This document shows positions 25,848 through 35,412 of a stretch of DNA of 38,603 nucleotides, one piece after another (positions within the stretch are counted from its first letter, which is position 1; every line of letters starts with the position of its first letter). The stretch lies in assembly GCA_016868785.1 (NCBI GenBank), contig VGFS01000020.1, positions 1 to 38,603 on the forward strand, read 5' to 3'. Under the pieces are notes generated by a model, which worked only from the letters and a program-made list of their open reading frames with translations, was not told the origin of the DNA and searched no databases. Source of the DNA: Bacteroidota bacterium (GTDB lineage: Bacteria > Bacteroidota > Bacteroidia > NS11-12g > UBA955). The translations under genes were made by a program, and so were the position numbers.

Positions 25848-26837
25848 TTAGGCGTTTTTCACAAAATCCCGGTGATGGGCTTCTTCGTACAATCGATCCT
25901 TGGGCAAGGATTTGAAATATTCCCACGTGATTCTCAATCCCTCCGAACGATCCACCTTCGGCTCCCAACCCAAAACCGCTTTGGCTTTGGTGATGTCGGG
26001 CTGACGTTGTTTTGGGTCGTCTGTAGGCAAGGGTTTGTAAATCACTTTTTGGTCGGTGCCTGTCAGTTTGATGATCTCTTCGGCAAACTGTCCAATCGTA
26101 ATCTCATGCGGATTGCCCACATTCACTGGATCAGCGCAATCGCTCAGCAACAACCGATAAATACCTTCCACCAAATCATCCACGTAACAAAAGCTGCGGG
26201 TCTGACTGCCATCGCCAAACACGGTCAAATCCTCACCGCGGAGGGCTTGTCCCATGAAAGCAGGTAACACGCGACCATCGTTCAGGCGCATTCTAGGTCC
26301 GTACGTATTGAAGATTCGCACTATGCGGGTTTCCAAACCGTGGAACGTATGATAAGCCATGGTGATCGCCTCCTGAAAGCGCTTGGCTTCATCGTAGACA
26401 CCCCGCGGACCCACCGGATTCACATTTCCCCAGTACGCCTCCGTTTGCGGATGTACCGTTGGATCGCCGTACACTTCCGAAGTGCTCGCCACCAAAATGC
26501 GTGCCTTTTTCGCCATCGCCAAACCCAACAAATTGTGGGTGCCCAATGAGCCCACCTTCAATGTTTGAATGGGGATTTTCAGGTAATCAATGGGCGATGC
26601 CGGTGAGGCAAAGTGCAAAATATATTTCAAATCACCCGCAACATGCACAAACTTGCTCACGTCGTGGTTGTGAAATTCGAACTGCTCCAAAGGAAACAAG
26701 TGTTCAATGTTTCTCAAATCACCGGTGATCAAATTATCCATGGCAATGACATGGTAACCCTCTTTCAAAAAGCGCTCACACAAGTGGCTTCCCAAAAAAC
26801 CGGCTGCGCCAGTAATCAATACACGTTCTTTGCTCAT
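25848..26837 (-). CDS. UDP-glucuronate decarboxylase (UDP-xylose synthase type)
   Basis: 329 residues, extended short-chain dehydrogenase. NAD-binding [10 protein letters not shown] (10-19), catalytic STSEVYGDP with Ser120/Glu121, and Tyr148/Lys152 in RGVYDEAKR. The sequence around [20 protein letters not shown] and [15 protein letters not shown] is characteristic of UDP-xylose synthase. It turns UDP-glucuronate into UDP-xylose for surface polysaccharide. It overlaps the ugd gene that supplies its substrate by 4 bases (ATGA), so the two are translationally coupled. Release of a 4-keto intermediate, as in ArnA, is conceivable given the aminotransferase in the operon, but no evidence for it is visible. 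Confidence 0.92.
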   Translation of the reverse strand: MSKERVLITGAAGFLGSHLCERFLKEGYHVIAMDNLITGDLRNIEHLFPLEQFEFHNHDVSKFVHVAGDLKYILHFASPASPIDYLKIPIQTLKVGSLGTHNLLGLAMAKKARILVASTSEVYGDPTVHPQTEAYWGNVNPVGPRGVYDEAKRFQEAITMAYHTFHGLETRIVRIFNTYGPRMRLNDGRVLPAFMGQALRGEDLTVFGDGSQTRSFCYVDDLVEGIYRLLLSDCADPVNVGNPHEITIGQFAEEIIKLTGTDQKVIYKPLPTDDPKQRQPDITKAKAVLGWEPKVDRSEGLRITWEYFKSLPKDRLYEEAHHRDFVKNA

Positions 26838-28141
26838 TTGATGTCTTGACGTCCGATGCTGTAATACGTATATCCGTGCTTGCGAACGGTATCCAATTCA
26901 AAGACGTTTCTGCCGTCGAAGATCACCTTTTCTTTCAACAACGCCTCAATTTTTGCAAAATCAGGGGTCCTGAACTCGGGCCACTCAGTAGCAATCACCA
27001 AGAAATCAGCGCCCTCCAAGGCCGCATACATTTTCTCCGCAAATACCGCCTTGTCGCCAATCAAACGCTGCACATTGGGCATCGCTTCAGGATCATAACA
27101 CTGTACTTTGGCCCCGCGCGACACCAAAGCATCGATCATTTCCAACGCCGGTGCCTCGCGAATGTCGTCGGTATTGGGTTTGAATGCCAAGCCCCACATC
27201 GCCACGGTTTTGCCCGCAATGCTACCGAAATGACCATCGATCTTGGGCAACAACGCCTTTTTCTGGTCGTAATTAACCTCTTCCACCGCCTTCAAAATCT
27301 TGAAATCGTAGTCAACCTCCGACGCACTGTGCACCAGAGCCTGTACGTCTTTGGGGAAGCAACTTCCACCATAACCAATGCCCGGAAACAAGAAACGCTT
27401 GCCGATGCGGTCATCGCTGCCCACACCCTTGCGTACCATGTCTACATCCGCGCCCAACAACTCACACAAACGAGCGATCTCGTTCATGAATGAAATCTTG
27501 GTGGCCAAGAAACTGTTGGCCGCATATTTGGTTAACTCCGCGCTGCGCGTATCCATGTGCATCACCGGGTTGCCCTGACGTACGTACGGAGCGTACAATT
27601 CATCCATTACATCAAAAGCTCGCTGACTTTTGGCGCCAATCACCACGCGGTCGGGCTTCATGAAATCATCCACCGCCACGCCCTCACGCAAGAATTCTGG
27701 GTTGCTCACAACATCAAACTCACCACTGAAGTTGGCGCGAATCGCCGCCTCCACTTTATCCGCCGTACCCACAGGCACCGTGCTCTTGTCCACAATCACC
27801 TTGTAATCGGTCAGGATTTTACCCAAGTGGTCAGCCACACCCAACACGTATTTCAAATCAGCCGCACCGCCCTCACCAGGAGGGGTTGGCAACGCCAAAA
27901 AGATCACCTGCGCTTCCTTCACCGCCTCTTCCAATTGGGTGGTGAACGACAAACGACCTTCCTTCAAGTTGCGTTTGAAAAGAATCTCCAAACCGGGTTC
28001 AAAGATGGTAATCTGTCCGCCACTCAGCATGTCTACCTTGCGCTGATCGATGTCAACACAAATCACGTCATTGCCAGTTTCTGCGAAACAAGTTCCGCTC
28101 ACCAAACCTACATATCCGGTTCCTACAACTGCTACTTTCAT
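26834..28141 (-). CDS. ugd: UDP-glucose 6-dehydrogenase
   Basis: 435 residues. Oxidises UDP-glucose to UDP-glucuronate using two NAD. N-terminal Rossmann motif [12 protein letters not shown], the catalytic Cys261 in [10 protein letters not shown], the conserved Lys in [17 protein letters not shown], and [15 protein letters not shown] of the C-terminal domain. Length is normal. It is the middle gene of a three-gene operon: 6 bases after the DegT-type aminotransferase gene and overlapping the decarboxylase gene. Confidence 0.96.
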   Translation of the reverse strand: MKVAVVGTGYVGLVSGTCFAETGNDVICVDIDQRKVDMLSGGQITIFEPGLEILFKRNLKEGRLSFTTQLEEAVKEAQVIFLALPTPPGEGGAADLKYVLGVADHLGKILTDYKVIVDKSTVPVGTADKVEAAIRANFSGEFDVVSNPEFLREGVAVDDFMKPDRVVIGAKSQRAFDVMDELYAPYVRQGNPVMHMDTRSAELTKYAANSFLATKISFMNEIARLCELLGADVDMVRKGVGSDDRIGKRFLFPGIGYGGSCFPKDVQALVHSASEVDYDFKILKAVEEVNYDQKKALLPKIDGHFGSIAGKTVAMWGLAFKPNTDDIREAPALEMIDALVSRGAKVQCYDPEAMPNVQRLIGDKAVFAEKMYAALEGADFLVIATEWPEFRTPDFAKIEALLKEKVIFDGRNVFELDTVRKHGYTYYSIGRQDIK

Positions 28142-28147
28142 TCGATT

Positions 28148-29272
28148 TTATTGGGATTTTTGGGTAAAATTTCGTATATTCTTGATGATGTGTTCTTGCT
28201 GCTCTTCGTCCAATTCTGAACAAATGGGCAAACTCAACACGCGACCGCAAAGGTCTTCAGAAATCGGCAGACTCACAACCTGTTTGTAGGCCGTTTGCCA
28301 ATGTAATGGTATCGGATAATAAATCATCGATGGGATTCCTTGTTCGGCCAAGGCCAATTTCAAGGCATCACGCATCGTCTGGTTCTCGCATTTCAAGGTG
28401 TACTGATGAAATACATGCGAACTGTCTACCGTTCTCTGCGGCACCTCAACGCCAGAAAGCCCCAACAATCCTTCATCGTAGCGATGGGCAACGGCACGAC
28501 GTCTTCTTTCGAAATCCCCCAAGTGGTTCAACTTCGCCAACACCACCGCCGCCTGCAACGTATCCAACCGAGAGTTTAATCCCAGGAGGTCGTGCTGATA
28601 TTTAACCGTCTGACCGTGGTTCGCCATGCTGCGCAATCGCGCGGCCAAGTCATCGTCGTTCGTAAACAAAGCCCCGCCATCGCCAAAACAACCCAAATTT
28701 TTGCTTGGAAAAAACGAAGTGGTGCCTATATGTCCCATCGTCCCCGCAAACCCATGTTCGTTCGGGGTGCAATATTGCGATCCAATAGCCTGCGCCGCAT
28801 CCTCAACAACAAACAAATGGTGCTTTTGCGCCAACGCACGCAAGGGTTCCATGGAGACCATCTGTCCGTACAAATGCACCGGTGCAATGGCCCGCGTGTT
28901 CGCCGTAATGAGCGATTCTACCTGGGAAACATCCATCAAAAACGTACCAGGGTCCACATCCACAAAAACGGGCTTAAGTCCCATCAACAGCAACACCTCG
29001 GTAAGGGCTGCATAGGAAAACGCCGGAGTAATTACTTCAGACCCCGCCGGCAAATTCAACGCCATGAAAGCCAACTGCAGAGCATCCGTACCGTTTGCAC
29101 AACCAATGACGTGTTTTACTTCATAACGCTCTGCTAAGGCCGCCTCCAACCTACGCACCGCACCGCCTTGAATAAAATCTGCATCGCGCAACACCTGCTG
29201 TATGGCTGGATCGATGTCCGAAGCCAATCGGGCGTATTGCCCTTGAAGGTCAACCATTTGTATGCGCCGCAT
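28148..29272 (-). CDS. DegT/DnrJ/EryC1-family sugar aminotransferase
   Basis: 374 residues from the ATG at 29272 (a TTG lies directly before it). PLP-dependent fold type I: Lys191 in SFFPSKNLGCFGDGGA forms the Schiff base, Asp158 in VVEDAAQAIG binds the pyridine nitrogen, and NGTDALQLAF binds the phosphate. It transfers an amino group to a keto-sugar nucleotide. Resemblance is strongest to WbpE/WlbC-like enzymes that act on 3-keto uronic acid sugars, though the exact substrate is not deducible. It heads the operon with ugd and the decarboxylase gene, and has its own -7 box 5 bases upstream. Likely role: making an amino sugar for lipopolysaccharide or capsule. Confidence 0.9.
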   Translation of the reverse strand: MRRIQMVDLQGQYARLASDIDPAIQQVLRDADFIQGGAVRRLEAALAERYEVKHVIGCANGTDALQLAFMALNLPAGSEVITPAFSYAALTEVLLLMGLKPVFVDVDPGTFLMDVSQVESLITANTRAIAPVHLYGQMVSMEPLRALAQKHHLFVVEDAAQAIGSQYCTPNEHGFAGTMGHIGTTSFFPSKNLGCFGDGGALFTNDDDLAARLRSMANHGQTVKYQHDLLGLNSRLDTLQAAVVLAKLNHLGDFERRRRAVAHRYDEGLLGLSGVEVPQRTVDSSHVFHQYTLKCENQTMRDALKLALAEQGIPSMIYYPIPLHWQTAYKQVVSLPISEDLCGRVLSLPICSELDEEQQEHIIKNIRNFTQKSQ

Positions 29273-29277
29273 CAATA

Positions 29278-29285
29278 CAAAATTA
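29278..29285 (-). promoter_or_regulatory. -7 promoter box of the sugar-nucleotide operon
   Basis: TAATTTTG on the minus strand matches TAnnTTTG and ends 5 nt before the ATG. A TTTTG lies 16 bases farther upstream as a possible -33 element (29302-29306). Confidence 0.7.
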
Positions 29286-29320
29286 AGCGTTTGAACCTAC
29301 CCAAAACGATTTGGGTCATT

Positions 29321-30076
29321 TTATTTGGTGCGCTGTCGAACCACTTCGTAAGTGATGACACCCGCCGCCACCGAAACGTTCAACGAACCCACACCCTGGG
29401 CAGAAAGAGGAATTTTCACGTGGGCATCACATAATTTCCAAGTGTTGGTGCTCAAACCTGTTTCTTCATCGCCCATCACCACAGCGATAGGACCGCTCAA
29501 ATCCGCATCAAAAAGGGCCTCCGACGTTTTTTCTGTGGCGCCCACGATCTTTAAGCCCGAATTCTTGAGCATTTTGATGCTACCATACAGCGATTGGGTT
29601 CTACATACGGGAATTTTCATCAGGGCTCCAGCAGAGGTCCTCACCGCGTCGGCACTCAATGGCGCGGAACCCTTTTCGGGCACCAAAATGCCATGCACAC
29701 CCGCACAAGCCGCCGTTCTTGCGATGGCCCCAAAATTCCTAACATCCGTAACCCCGTCTAATACCAAAATAAAGGGATCCTCTCCCGCCTCAAAAGCATT
29801 GGCCACCACAGTATCGAGATCGGCAAAATCTACCGAACTCACCGAAATAACCACACCCTGATGATTGCCTTTTACCAAAGCATTGAGCTTGGCGGTGGGT
29901 ACTTGCTTCCAAATCAAATTTTTGGCGCGCAACAATGGCAACAAATCCTTCAACTGCCCCTGTAACACACCCTCTTGCAACCATACTTTGTCGACCGTTT
30001 TGCCCGACTGCAATGCCTCCAATACAGGATGAATCCCGTACACAAAAGCATCCTTTTCTTTCTTTCTAAATTCCAT
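29321..30076 (-). CDS. rlmB: TrmH/SpoU-family rRNA 2'-O-methyltransferase (RlmB-like)
   Basis: 251 residues. N-terminal RNA-binding L30e-like domain (VYGIHPVLEALQSGKTVDKVWLQ) and a C-terminal knotted SPOUT domain with the three motifs LVLDGVTDVRNFGAIARTA, VMGDEETGL and PLSAQGVGSLNVSVAAGV. This matches RlmB, which methylates Gm2251 in 23S rRNA. A strong hairpin lies 10 bases before its ATG. It sits downstream of the DUF2723 gene on the same strand, and the sugar-nucleotide operon follows after 48 bases. Confidence 0.93.
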   Translation of the reverse strand: MEFRKKEKDAFVYGIHPVLEALQSGKTVDKVWLQEGVLQGQLKDLLPLLRAKNLIWKQVPTAKLNALVKGNHQGVVISVSSVDFADLDTVVANAFEAGEDPFILVLDGVTDVRNFGAIARTAACAGVHGILVPEKGSAPLSADAVRTSAGALMKIPVCRTQSLYGSIKMLKNSGLKIVGATEKTSEALFDADLSGPIAVVMGDEETGLSTNTWKLCDAHVKIPLSAQGVGSLNVSVAAGVITYEVVRQRTK

Positions 30077-30086
30077 ATAAACAAGT

Positions 30087-30106
30087 GTCCCGCCTAGCGG
30101 CGGGAC
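30087..30106. terminator. Strong hairpin between the DUF2723 gene and rlmB
   Basis: GTCCCGCCTAGCGGCGGGAC: perfect 8-base arms and a 4-base loop. On the plus strand it is followed by a T-rich run (CTTTTCTTTT), but both flanking genes lie on the minus strand, where only ACTTGTTT follows. It may end the DUF2723 transcript partially or act as an attenuator before rlmB. Confidence 0.5.
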
Positions 30107-30121
30107 CTTTTCTTTTATTCA

Positions 30122-33100
30122 TTAAACCCCACTCGATTGCTGTCTGTACTCAGCAGCCCAATCCTTCTTACCCAGTCGCTCACACTCATCGATGATCGAC
30201 TTCAAAATGTCTTGGCTCATCTGCACCTCGCGGGCACCAAACATTTGATCTTCCCATTTCACGAAGTAAGTACCGTACTGAACGCAATCCTTCACCGCAC
30301 GATCCAATACCTTCTTCGCATTGGCTTCATCGCCCAACTCCAACAACGTAATACCGTAGTCTACCTTGTATTCTTTGCGCATCGGCATCACCGTCTCAGG
30401 AATCTCGGTCAAAATGTGGTTCAATACATCCTTGGCGCGACTGCGATACACACCCAAAGAGTCTTTCTCACGGGCCAAATAATCTTCCACAGAACGGAAC
30501 CCCGATGGCACCGGCGCACCCGCCACACCAACTTTGGCAACTTGTGCCTGATACTGCTCGTAAGTCTTGATCTTGTTCAAATAGGTCTTGGCCAACAACA
30601 TTGCCATCTGCTGCAAATCGCCCGGAACATAAGCCGCTTTGTCGTCGAGGAAGAAATTCTCCTTCTCCTTCATGCCATAATACTTATAGCTCTTCACCAA
30701 GTTGCTGTACATCTTGTAATCGGCCACACGCTGAGGCTGACGGCTGTTAGAACCCCCTTTAATGGGAACAAATTTGTATACCAAACCTTCCAACTGTAAA
30801 TAATCATTCACATCGAAGAAATCGTAACCACTCACACTGGTGAAATAAATCGGACGTTTCCAGCCAGTTTTTGCATTCTGGGTAATCAAATCCATGAACA
30901 CCAAATCCCCTTTAGAAATGTAAGAACCGCCCAAGTTATATTCGATGCGATTAACCACTTCGGCCGTGTCTTTCGCAGCCACCAATCCAGAAGCAATCAC
31001 CGACTTGCGATCCACTGGGAACCAAATCTTGCGGGCGCGGAAATAGTTGCGGTCAACCCCCTTCTTGTTCTCCGCCAAAACCTGCTTGATGGCCTCATCC
31101 AATCGCGTAACGCTGCCGTCTTCCGATTGAATTTCAATACCCCCCTCAAAACTACCCGTTTGCAAATCTTCTTTGGTCAAACTCAATGGCAACGGCTCAG
31201 ACTCATATACCTTGTCCAACAGCACACTGCTATACCAATCTGTTGGCAACAAACTTTGGTTGATGATTCGCACGTCTGTACGAATGCCTTCCACGTTCTG
31301 CGCATACCACAAAGGATACGTATCGTTGTCACCATTACAGAACAACACGGCGTTGGGCTCCAAGCTCTCCAAGAAGTTTTTAGCCATGTCGATACCGATG
31401 CTGCGACCGCTGCGATCATGATCGTCCCAGTTTTGGTAGCCCATGTTCACGGGCACCAACAAAACAGACGCCATGGTAGCAACCAAAGCACTCTTTTTGC
31501 CCAATCGGCGCTGCAACATATCGGCCACAGTCAACACACCCAATCCCACCCAAATACAGAAGGTCTGGAACGATCCCACCAACGCATAATCACGCTCGCG
31601 GGGCTCGTAAGGAGGCTGGTTCATATAAACGTTGATCAATATACCGGTGAACAAGAACAAAGTCATCACCAGCCAGAAATCGTATTTCCGTTTCTTCAAA
31701 TGCATCAACAGCCCCAATATTCCCAACAACAATGGGAAGAAATAATAAGGGTTCTTCGCTTTCTGGTTCTTGTAATAATCGGGCATGCCCTCATTCGGTC
31801 CAACCACAAAACGGTCCACCAATGGAATACCGCTGTACCAGTTTCCATCGAAACGGGTGTTGCCCATCACAGCTTGCTGGTCGTTGAATCTACCCACAAA
31901 ATTCCACATGAAATAGCGCAAATACATGTAGCGCAACTGATAGCCAAAGAAATAGCTCAAATTGTTGCCAAACGTGGGCTTCTGATAGTTCAAATACTGC
32001 AATTCCTGTTGCTCTTCCTCGCTCAACGCCCTCTGCTGACTCATTCCTTGCAACTCATCGATGCGATTTTGAACGTCTGTCATTCCACCGTAATCGCGGA
32101 ATCCGCGCGCATCGTTTGGCTTGTTGCTCTTGCCCATACGCGGGAACAATGTCATGTACTCATCAGGGTAGGTGTAATCGAAATTGTCACCCCCGTCTTC
32201 GTAACCATCTTTTCCCTTAAAGCGTTTCTTTCCGATAACCTTATAACCGCTCTCAGGCGCGTTGAAATAAGGTCCGTACATCAAAGGACGGTCGCCATAT
32301 TGCTCACGGGTGATGTACCCATAAAATTTGTAAGGATCTTCGGGGTTGTTCATGTCGATCGCAGGATTCGCCATAGAACGAATGATCACCATCGCATAGG
32401 AAGAATAACCCAATACCACGAAAGATGCCGCCATCAAAATCACGTTCCAATTGCGTTTTCCCATTTTGTGGGTGTAGTACAACAAATAACCCGCCAAGCC
32501 AATGATCAAAACCACCGCCGCAATGGTACCTGTGTAGAAACCCTGACCAAAATCGTTCACGAAGACGCGGTCTAACGTAGCCAACAACCAGGGAATACCG
32601 GGGTAAACAATCTTCATGACAAACGCTAACGCCAACGCAGAGGCACCCAATGCCAAAATGACCCCGTTGCGGGTAACCGGATATTTTCTGAAGTAGTACG
32701 CCAAACAAACCGTTGGAATCACCAACAAATTCAACATGTGCGTACCCAACGCCAAACCAATCATGAAGGCGATAAACACCATCCAACGGTCGGCAGAAGC
32801 ATCGTCGGCAGATTTCCACCAGCGCAATACGGCCCAGAACGACAAAGCCGTAAAGAACGAGCTCAATGCATACACCTCTGATTCAACCGCGCTGAACCAA
32901 AAACTATCAATAAAGGTATTGGTCAACGCCGCTACAGCACCCGCACCCAACACCAACAACGTTTTATTTTCGTTGGTATCATCCACCATGCGCTCAGCAA
33001 AGTAGGTGGTAATCCAAAACGTGAACATCACCGTGCCCGCACTGGCCACAGCACTCAACATGTTGATCCAGAAGCCCACCATCTCCGGCGATGAAGCCAT

Positions 33101-33298
33101 CAACGAGAACAATCGACCAATCATCAAAAACAAAGGCGCCCCAGGAGGGTGAACCACTTGTAATTTATACGCTGCACTGGCAAATTCACCACAATCCCAC
33201 AAACTGACGCTCTGTTCCAATGTGAGTGTGTAAACGACCAAAGCGATGGCAAACATCACCCAACCCATGATGCGATTTAAACGAGCAAAAGAATTCAT
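30122..33298 (-). CDS. DUF2723 polytopic membrane protein (GT-C-like, TMEM260-related)
   Basis: 1058 residues. The N-terminal half holds many membrane helices, with the family motif WDCGEFASAAYKLQVVHPPG in the first loop containing the conserved Asp/Glu typical of GT-C glycosyltransferases. A long soluble insertion follows, then more helices, the conserved NQPPYEPRERDYALVGSF and a soluble C-terminal domain with helical repeats. DUF2723 is widespread in Bacteroidetes; its animal relative TMEM260 is an O-mannosyltransferase, so glycosyl transfer to exported proteins is a fair inference. It lies between gltX (82 bases upstream) and rlmB on the same strand. No perfect -7 box was found. Confidence 0.88.
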   Translation of the reverse strand: MNSFARLNRIMGWVMFAIALVVYTLTLEQSVSLWDCGEFASAAYKLQVVHPPGAPLFLMIGRLFSLMASSPEMVGFWINMLSAVASAGTVMFTFWITTYFAERMVDDTNENKTLLVLGAGAVAALTNTFIDSFWFSAVESEVYALSSFFTALSFWAVLRWWKSADDASADRWMVFIAFMIGLALGTHMLNLLVIPTVCLAYYFRKYPVTRNGVILALGASALALAFVMKIVYPGIPWLLATLDRVFVNDFGQGFYTGTIAAVVLIIGLAGYLLYYTHKMGKRNWNVILMAASFVVLGYSSYAMVIIRSMANPAIDMNNPEDPYKFYGYITREQYGDRPLMYGPYFNAPESGYKVIGKKRFKGKDGYEDGGDNFDYTYPDEYMTLFPRMGKSNKPNDARGFRDYGGMTDVQNRIDELQGMSQQRALSEEEQQELQYLNYQKPTFGNNLSYFFGYQLRYMYLRYFMWNFVGRFNDQQAVMGNTRFDGNWYSGIPLVDRFVVGPNEGMPDYYKNQKAKNPYYFFPLLLGILGLLMHLKKRKYDFWLVMTLFLFTGILINVYMNQPPYEPRERDYALVGSFQTFCIWVGLGVLTVADMLQRRLGKKSALVATMASVLLVPVNMGYQNWDDHDRSGRSIGIDMAKNFLESLEPNAVLFCNGDNDTYPLWYAQNVEGIRTDVRIINQSLLPTDWYSSVLLDKVYESEPLPLSLTKEDLQTGSFEGGIEIQSEDGSVTRLDEAIKQVLAENKKGVDRNYFRARKIWFPVDRKSVIASGLVAAKDTAEVVNRIEYNLGGSYISKGDLVFMDLITQNAKTGWKRPIYFTSVSGYDFFDVNDYLQLEGLVYKFVPIKGGSNSRQPQRVADYKMYSNLVKSYKYYGMKEKENFFLDDKAAYVPGDLQQMAMLLAKTYLNKIKTYEQYQAQVAKVGVAGAPVPSGFRSVEDYLAREKDSLGVYRSRAKDVLNHILTEIPETVMPMRKEYKVDYGITLLELGDEANAKKVLDRAVKDCVQYGTYFVKWEDQMFGAREVQMSQDILKSIIDECERLGKKDWAAEYRQQSSGV

Positions 33299-33380
33299 TA
33301 TCGAGTTAACTAGTTGTTTTAAATAGATGAAGAAGCGAAAATAGGGATTTACATCGCCAAAAGAAAACGCAAAAACGCCA

Positions 33381-34925
33381 TCAGGCGCCCGCTACCGTAA
33401 TTTTATCTGCGGCAACCTGCAAACGAGGGACAATAAAATCGCGACCAATCAAGGCAATCATGTCCCAAATTGGCGGTCCCATAGGCGCACCACTCACGGC
33501 CACACGCAAAGGTTGCAACAATTCTCCAGTCTTCACACCCGCCGTTTCACAGTAAGATTTGAACGCCATTTCGTAGGCCTCTGCACCGGCATTTTCTGCC
33601 AACCGACCAAACGTTTCGGCCAATCCCACCATGTGTGCCCCAGTTTCGGGCTTCCACTTTTTGCGGATGACTTCTTCGTCGAAAGATGTCGGTGCCTCAA
33701 AGAAATAATAACCTTCTTCCACCACTTCTTTGGCAAACTGCACTTTCTCGCGCATCAAAGCGATGACCTGTTCAACATATTCCTGACATGCATCGTAGCC
33801 CTTGGCCTCAATTTGTGGCTTTAACAATTCGTATTGTTCATGCAAAGGCTTGCGCTGCAAATATTGTTGGTTGAACCACAAAGCTTTTTGCACATCAAAC
33901 TTGGCTCCGCTCTTGCTTACGCGCTCCAAACTAAACTCCGCAATCAATTCCTCCATGGAGAACAACTCCTGGTTTCCGCTGGGATGCCATCCCAACAACG
34001 CCAACATATTGGCCACCGCCTCCGGGTAATATCCCCCTTCTCGGTAACCACTGCTCACCTCCTGGGTTTTGGGATCGGTCCACTGCAAGGGAAACACAGG
34101 GAATCCCAAACGGTCGCCATCGCGCTTGCTCAATTTCCCGTTGCCTTCGGGCTTCAACAACAAGGGCAAATGGGCAAACTGAGGCATCACCTCTTCCCAG
34201 CCCAGATATCGGTATAACATCACGTGCAATGGCGCACTGGGCAACCACTCCTCGCCGCGAATAACGTGACTAATGCCCATCAAATAATCATCCACCACAT
34301 TGGCCAAATGATAGGTAGGCATGCCATCGCCTTTTAACAATACTTTATCGTCCATGGTAGAAGTGTTTACCACCACCCAACCGCGGATTACGTCGTGGAA
34401 ACGCACCTCTTCCTTGCGGGGCAATTTGATGCGAATCACAAAATTATCACCGCGATCCAAACGCGCCTTTACCTCATCGGCTGGCAACGTCAAAGAATTC
34501 TTCATGCTCATTCGGCTCACCGAATCATAGGCCGGCTGCATTTTACTCGCCTCCAAACGCTTGCGCATCTGCTCCAAATCTTCTTCGGTATCAAACGCGT
34601 AATACGCCAACCCCTTATCAATCAAATCATACGCATACTGCGCATACATGGGCTTGCGCTCGCTCTGACGGTAAGGCGTATGCGGTCCGCCCTGCTCAAC
34701 CCCCTCATCAATTTCGATACCTACCCACTTCATACTCTCCACGATGTACTGCTCCGCACCAGGCACAAACCGGTTTTGGTCGGTGTCTTCAATGCGCAAT
34801 ATCATGGTGCCGCCGTGCTTGCGGGCCAACAAATAATTATACAAAGCCGTGCGCACCCCACCAATGTGGAGGGGGCCGGTTGGACTAGGGGCAAAACGAA
34901 CGCGGACAGGTCTCTCGGTACTCAT
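33381..34925 (-). CDS. gltX: Glutamyl-tRNA synthetase
   Basis: 514 residues. Class I synthetase charging tRNA-Glu (possibly also tRNA-Gln if no GlnRS exists). The HIGH-type motif is FAPSPTGPLHIGG (11-23), RIEDTDQNR follows, and the KMSKS-type loop is NGKLSKRDGDR near residue 266. The C-terminal helical anticodon-binding domain is complete. The ATG at 34925 is supported by the -7 box 10 bases upstream. It is divergent from the yqeY gene, with the two -7 boxes only two bases apart. Confidence 0.97.
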   Translation of the reverse strand: MSTERPVRVRFAPSPTGPLHIGGVRTALYNYLLARKHGGTMILRIEDTDQNRFVPGAEQYIVESMKWVGIEIDEGVEQGGPHTPYRQSERKPMYAQYAYDLIDKGLAYYAFDTEEDLEQMRKRLEASKMQPAYDSVSRMSMKNSLTLPADEVKARLDRGDNFVIRIKLPRKEEVRFHDVIRGWVVVNTSTMDDKVLLKGDGMPTYHLANVVDDYLMGISHVIRGEEWLPSAPLHVMLYRYLGWEEVMPQFAHLPLLLKPEGNGKLSKRDGDRLGFPVFPLQWTDPKTQEVSSGYREGGYYPEAVANMLALLGWHPSGNQELFSMEELIAEFSLERVSKSGAKFDVQKALWFNQQYLQRKPLHEQYELLKPQIEAKGYDACQEYVEQVIALMREKVQFAKEVVEEGYYFFEAPTSFDEEVIRKKWKPETGAHMVGLAETFGRLAENAGAEAYEMAFKSYCETAGVKTGELLQPLRVAVSGAPMGPPIWDMIALIGRDFIVPRLQVAADKITVAGA

Positions 34926-34935
34926 AAAATCAGTG

Positions 34936-34943
34936 CAAAGTTA
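34936..34943 (-). promoter_or_regulatory. -7 promoter box of gltX
   Basis: TAACTTTG on the minus strand matches TAnnTTTG and ends 10 nt before the gltX ATG. It nearly abuts the divergent box at 34946. Confidence 0.7.
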
Positions 34944-34945
34944 AC

Positions 34946-34953
34946 TATCTTTG
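34946..34953 (+). promoter_or_regulatory. -7 promoter box of yqeY
   Basis: TATCTTTG, a perfect TAnnTTTG match, ends 4 nt before the ATG at 34958, implying a leaderless transcript. Confidence 0.7.
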
Positions 34954-34957
34954 CGGT

Positions 34958-35404
34958 ATGTCTTTGATAGAACAAGTAAATGCGGGTATCATGGCCTCAA
35001 TGAAGGCCAAAGAACAAGATCGTTTGCGCGCTTTGCGGGGTATTAAAAGCGCCTTTTTGTTGCTGCAAACCGCCGAAGGCGTGAGCGAAGTCACCGACGA
35101 TATGTGCATCAAAGCCCTGCAAAAAATGGCCAAACAACGCAAAGACAGCCTCGATATCTACGTGCAACAAGGCCGCGAAGATTTGGCCGTGATTGAACGC
35201 GCCGAATTGTCTGTCATTGAGGAATTTTTGCCCGCACAAATGAGCGCCGAAGACATCGAAGCCCAAGTGAAAAACATCATCGCCGAAGCCGGTGCCAGTG
35301 GCATGAAAGACCTTGGCAAAGTGATGCCCGTTGCCATGAAAGCCATGGGAGCCGTGGCGGATGGTAAACTCATCAGCGAAACCGTAAAACGATTGCTGTC
35401 GTAA
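34958..35404 (+). CDS. yqeY: GatB/YqeY domain protein
   Basis: 148 residues, all helical: IMASMKAKEQDRLRALRGIKSAF at the N-terminus, KMAKQRKDSLDIYVQQGREDL in the middle and a C-terminal GASGMKDLGKVMPVAMKAM segment. This is the free-standing form of the C-terminal tail domain of GatB, which binds tRNA in the amidotransferase; YqeY's own role is unsettled. Standing divergent to gltX fits a tRNA-Glu/Gln link, though that is inference. The ATG follows its -7 box by 4 bases. It is convergent with the flavin-reductase-like gene, 8 bases apart. Confidence 0.93.
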   Translation: MSLIEQVNAGIMASMKAKEQDRLRALRGIKSAFLLLQTAEGVSEVTDDMCIKALQKMAKQRKDSLDIYVQQGREDLAVIERAELSVIEEFLPAQMSAEDIEAQVKNIIAEAGASGMKDLGKVMPVAMKAMGAVADGKLISETVKRLLS

Positions 35405-35412
35405 CGTCTGCC

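Noticed and set aside
31127-32575. Long open frame of about 480 codons on the plus strand
   Set aside because: It lies wholly antisense to the DUF2723 gene, whose protein is recognised. The translation is rich in His, Ile and Gln without any family motif, a shadow of the opposite reading frame.
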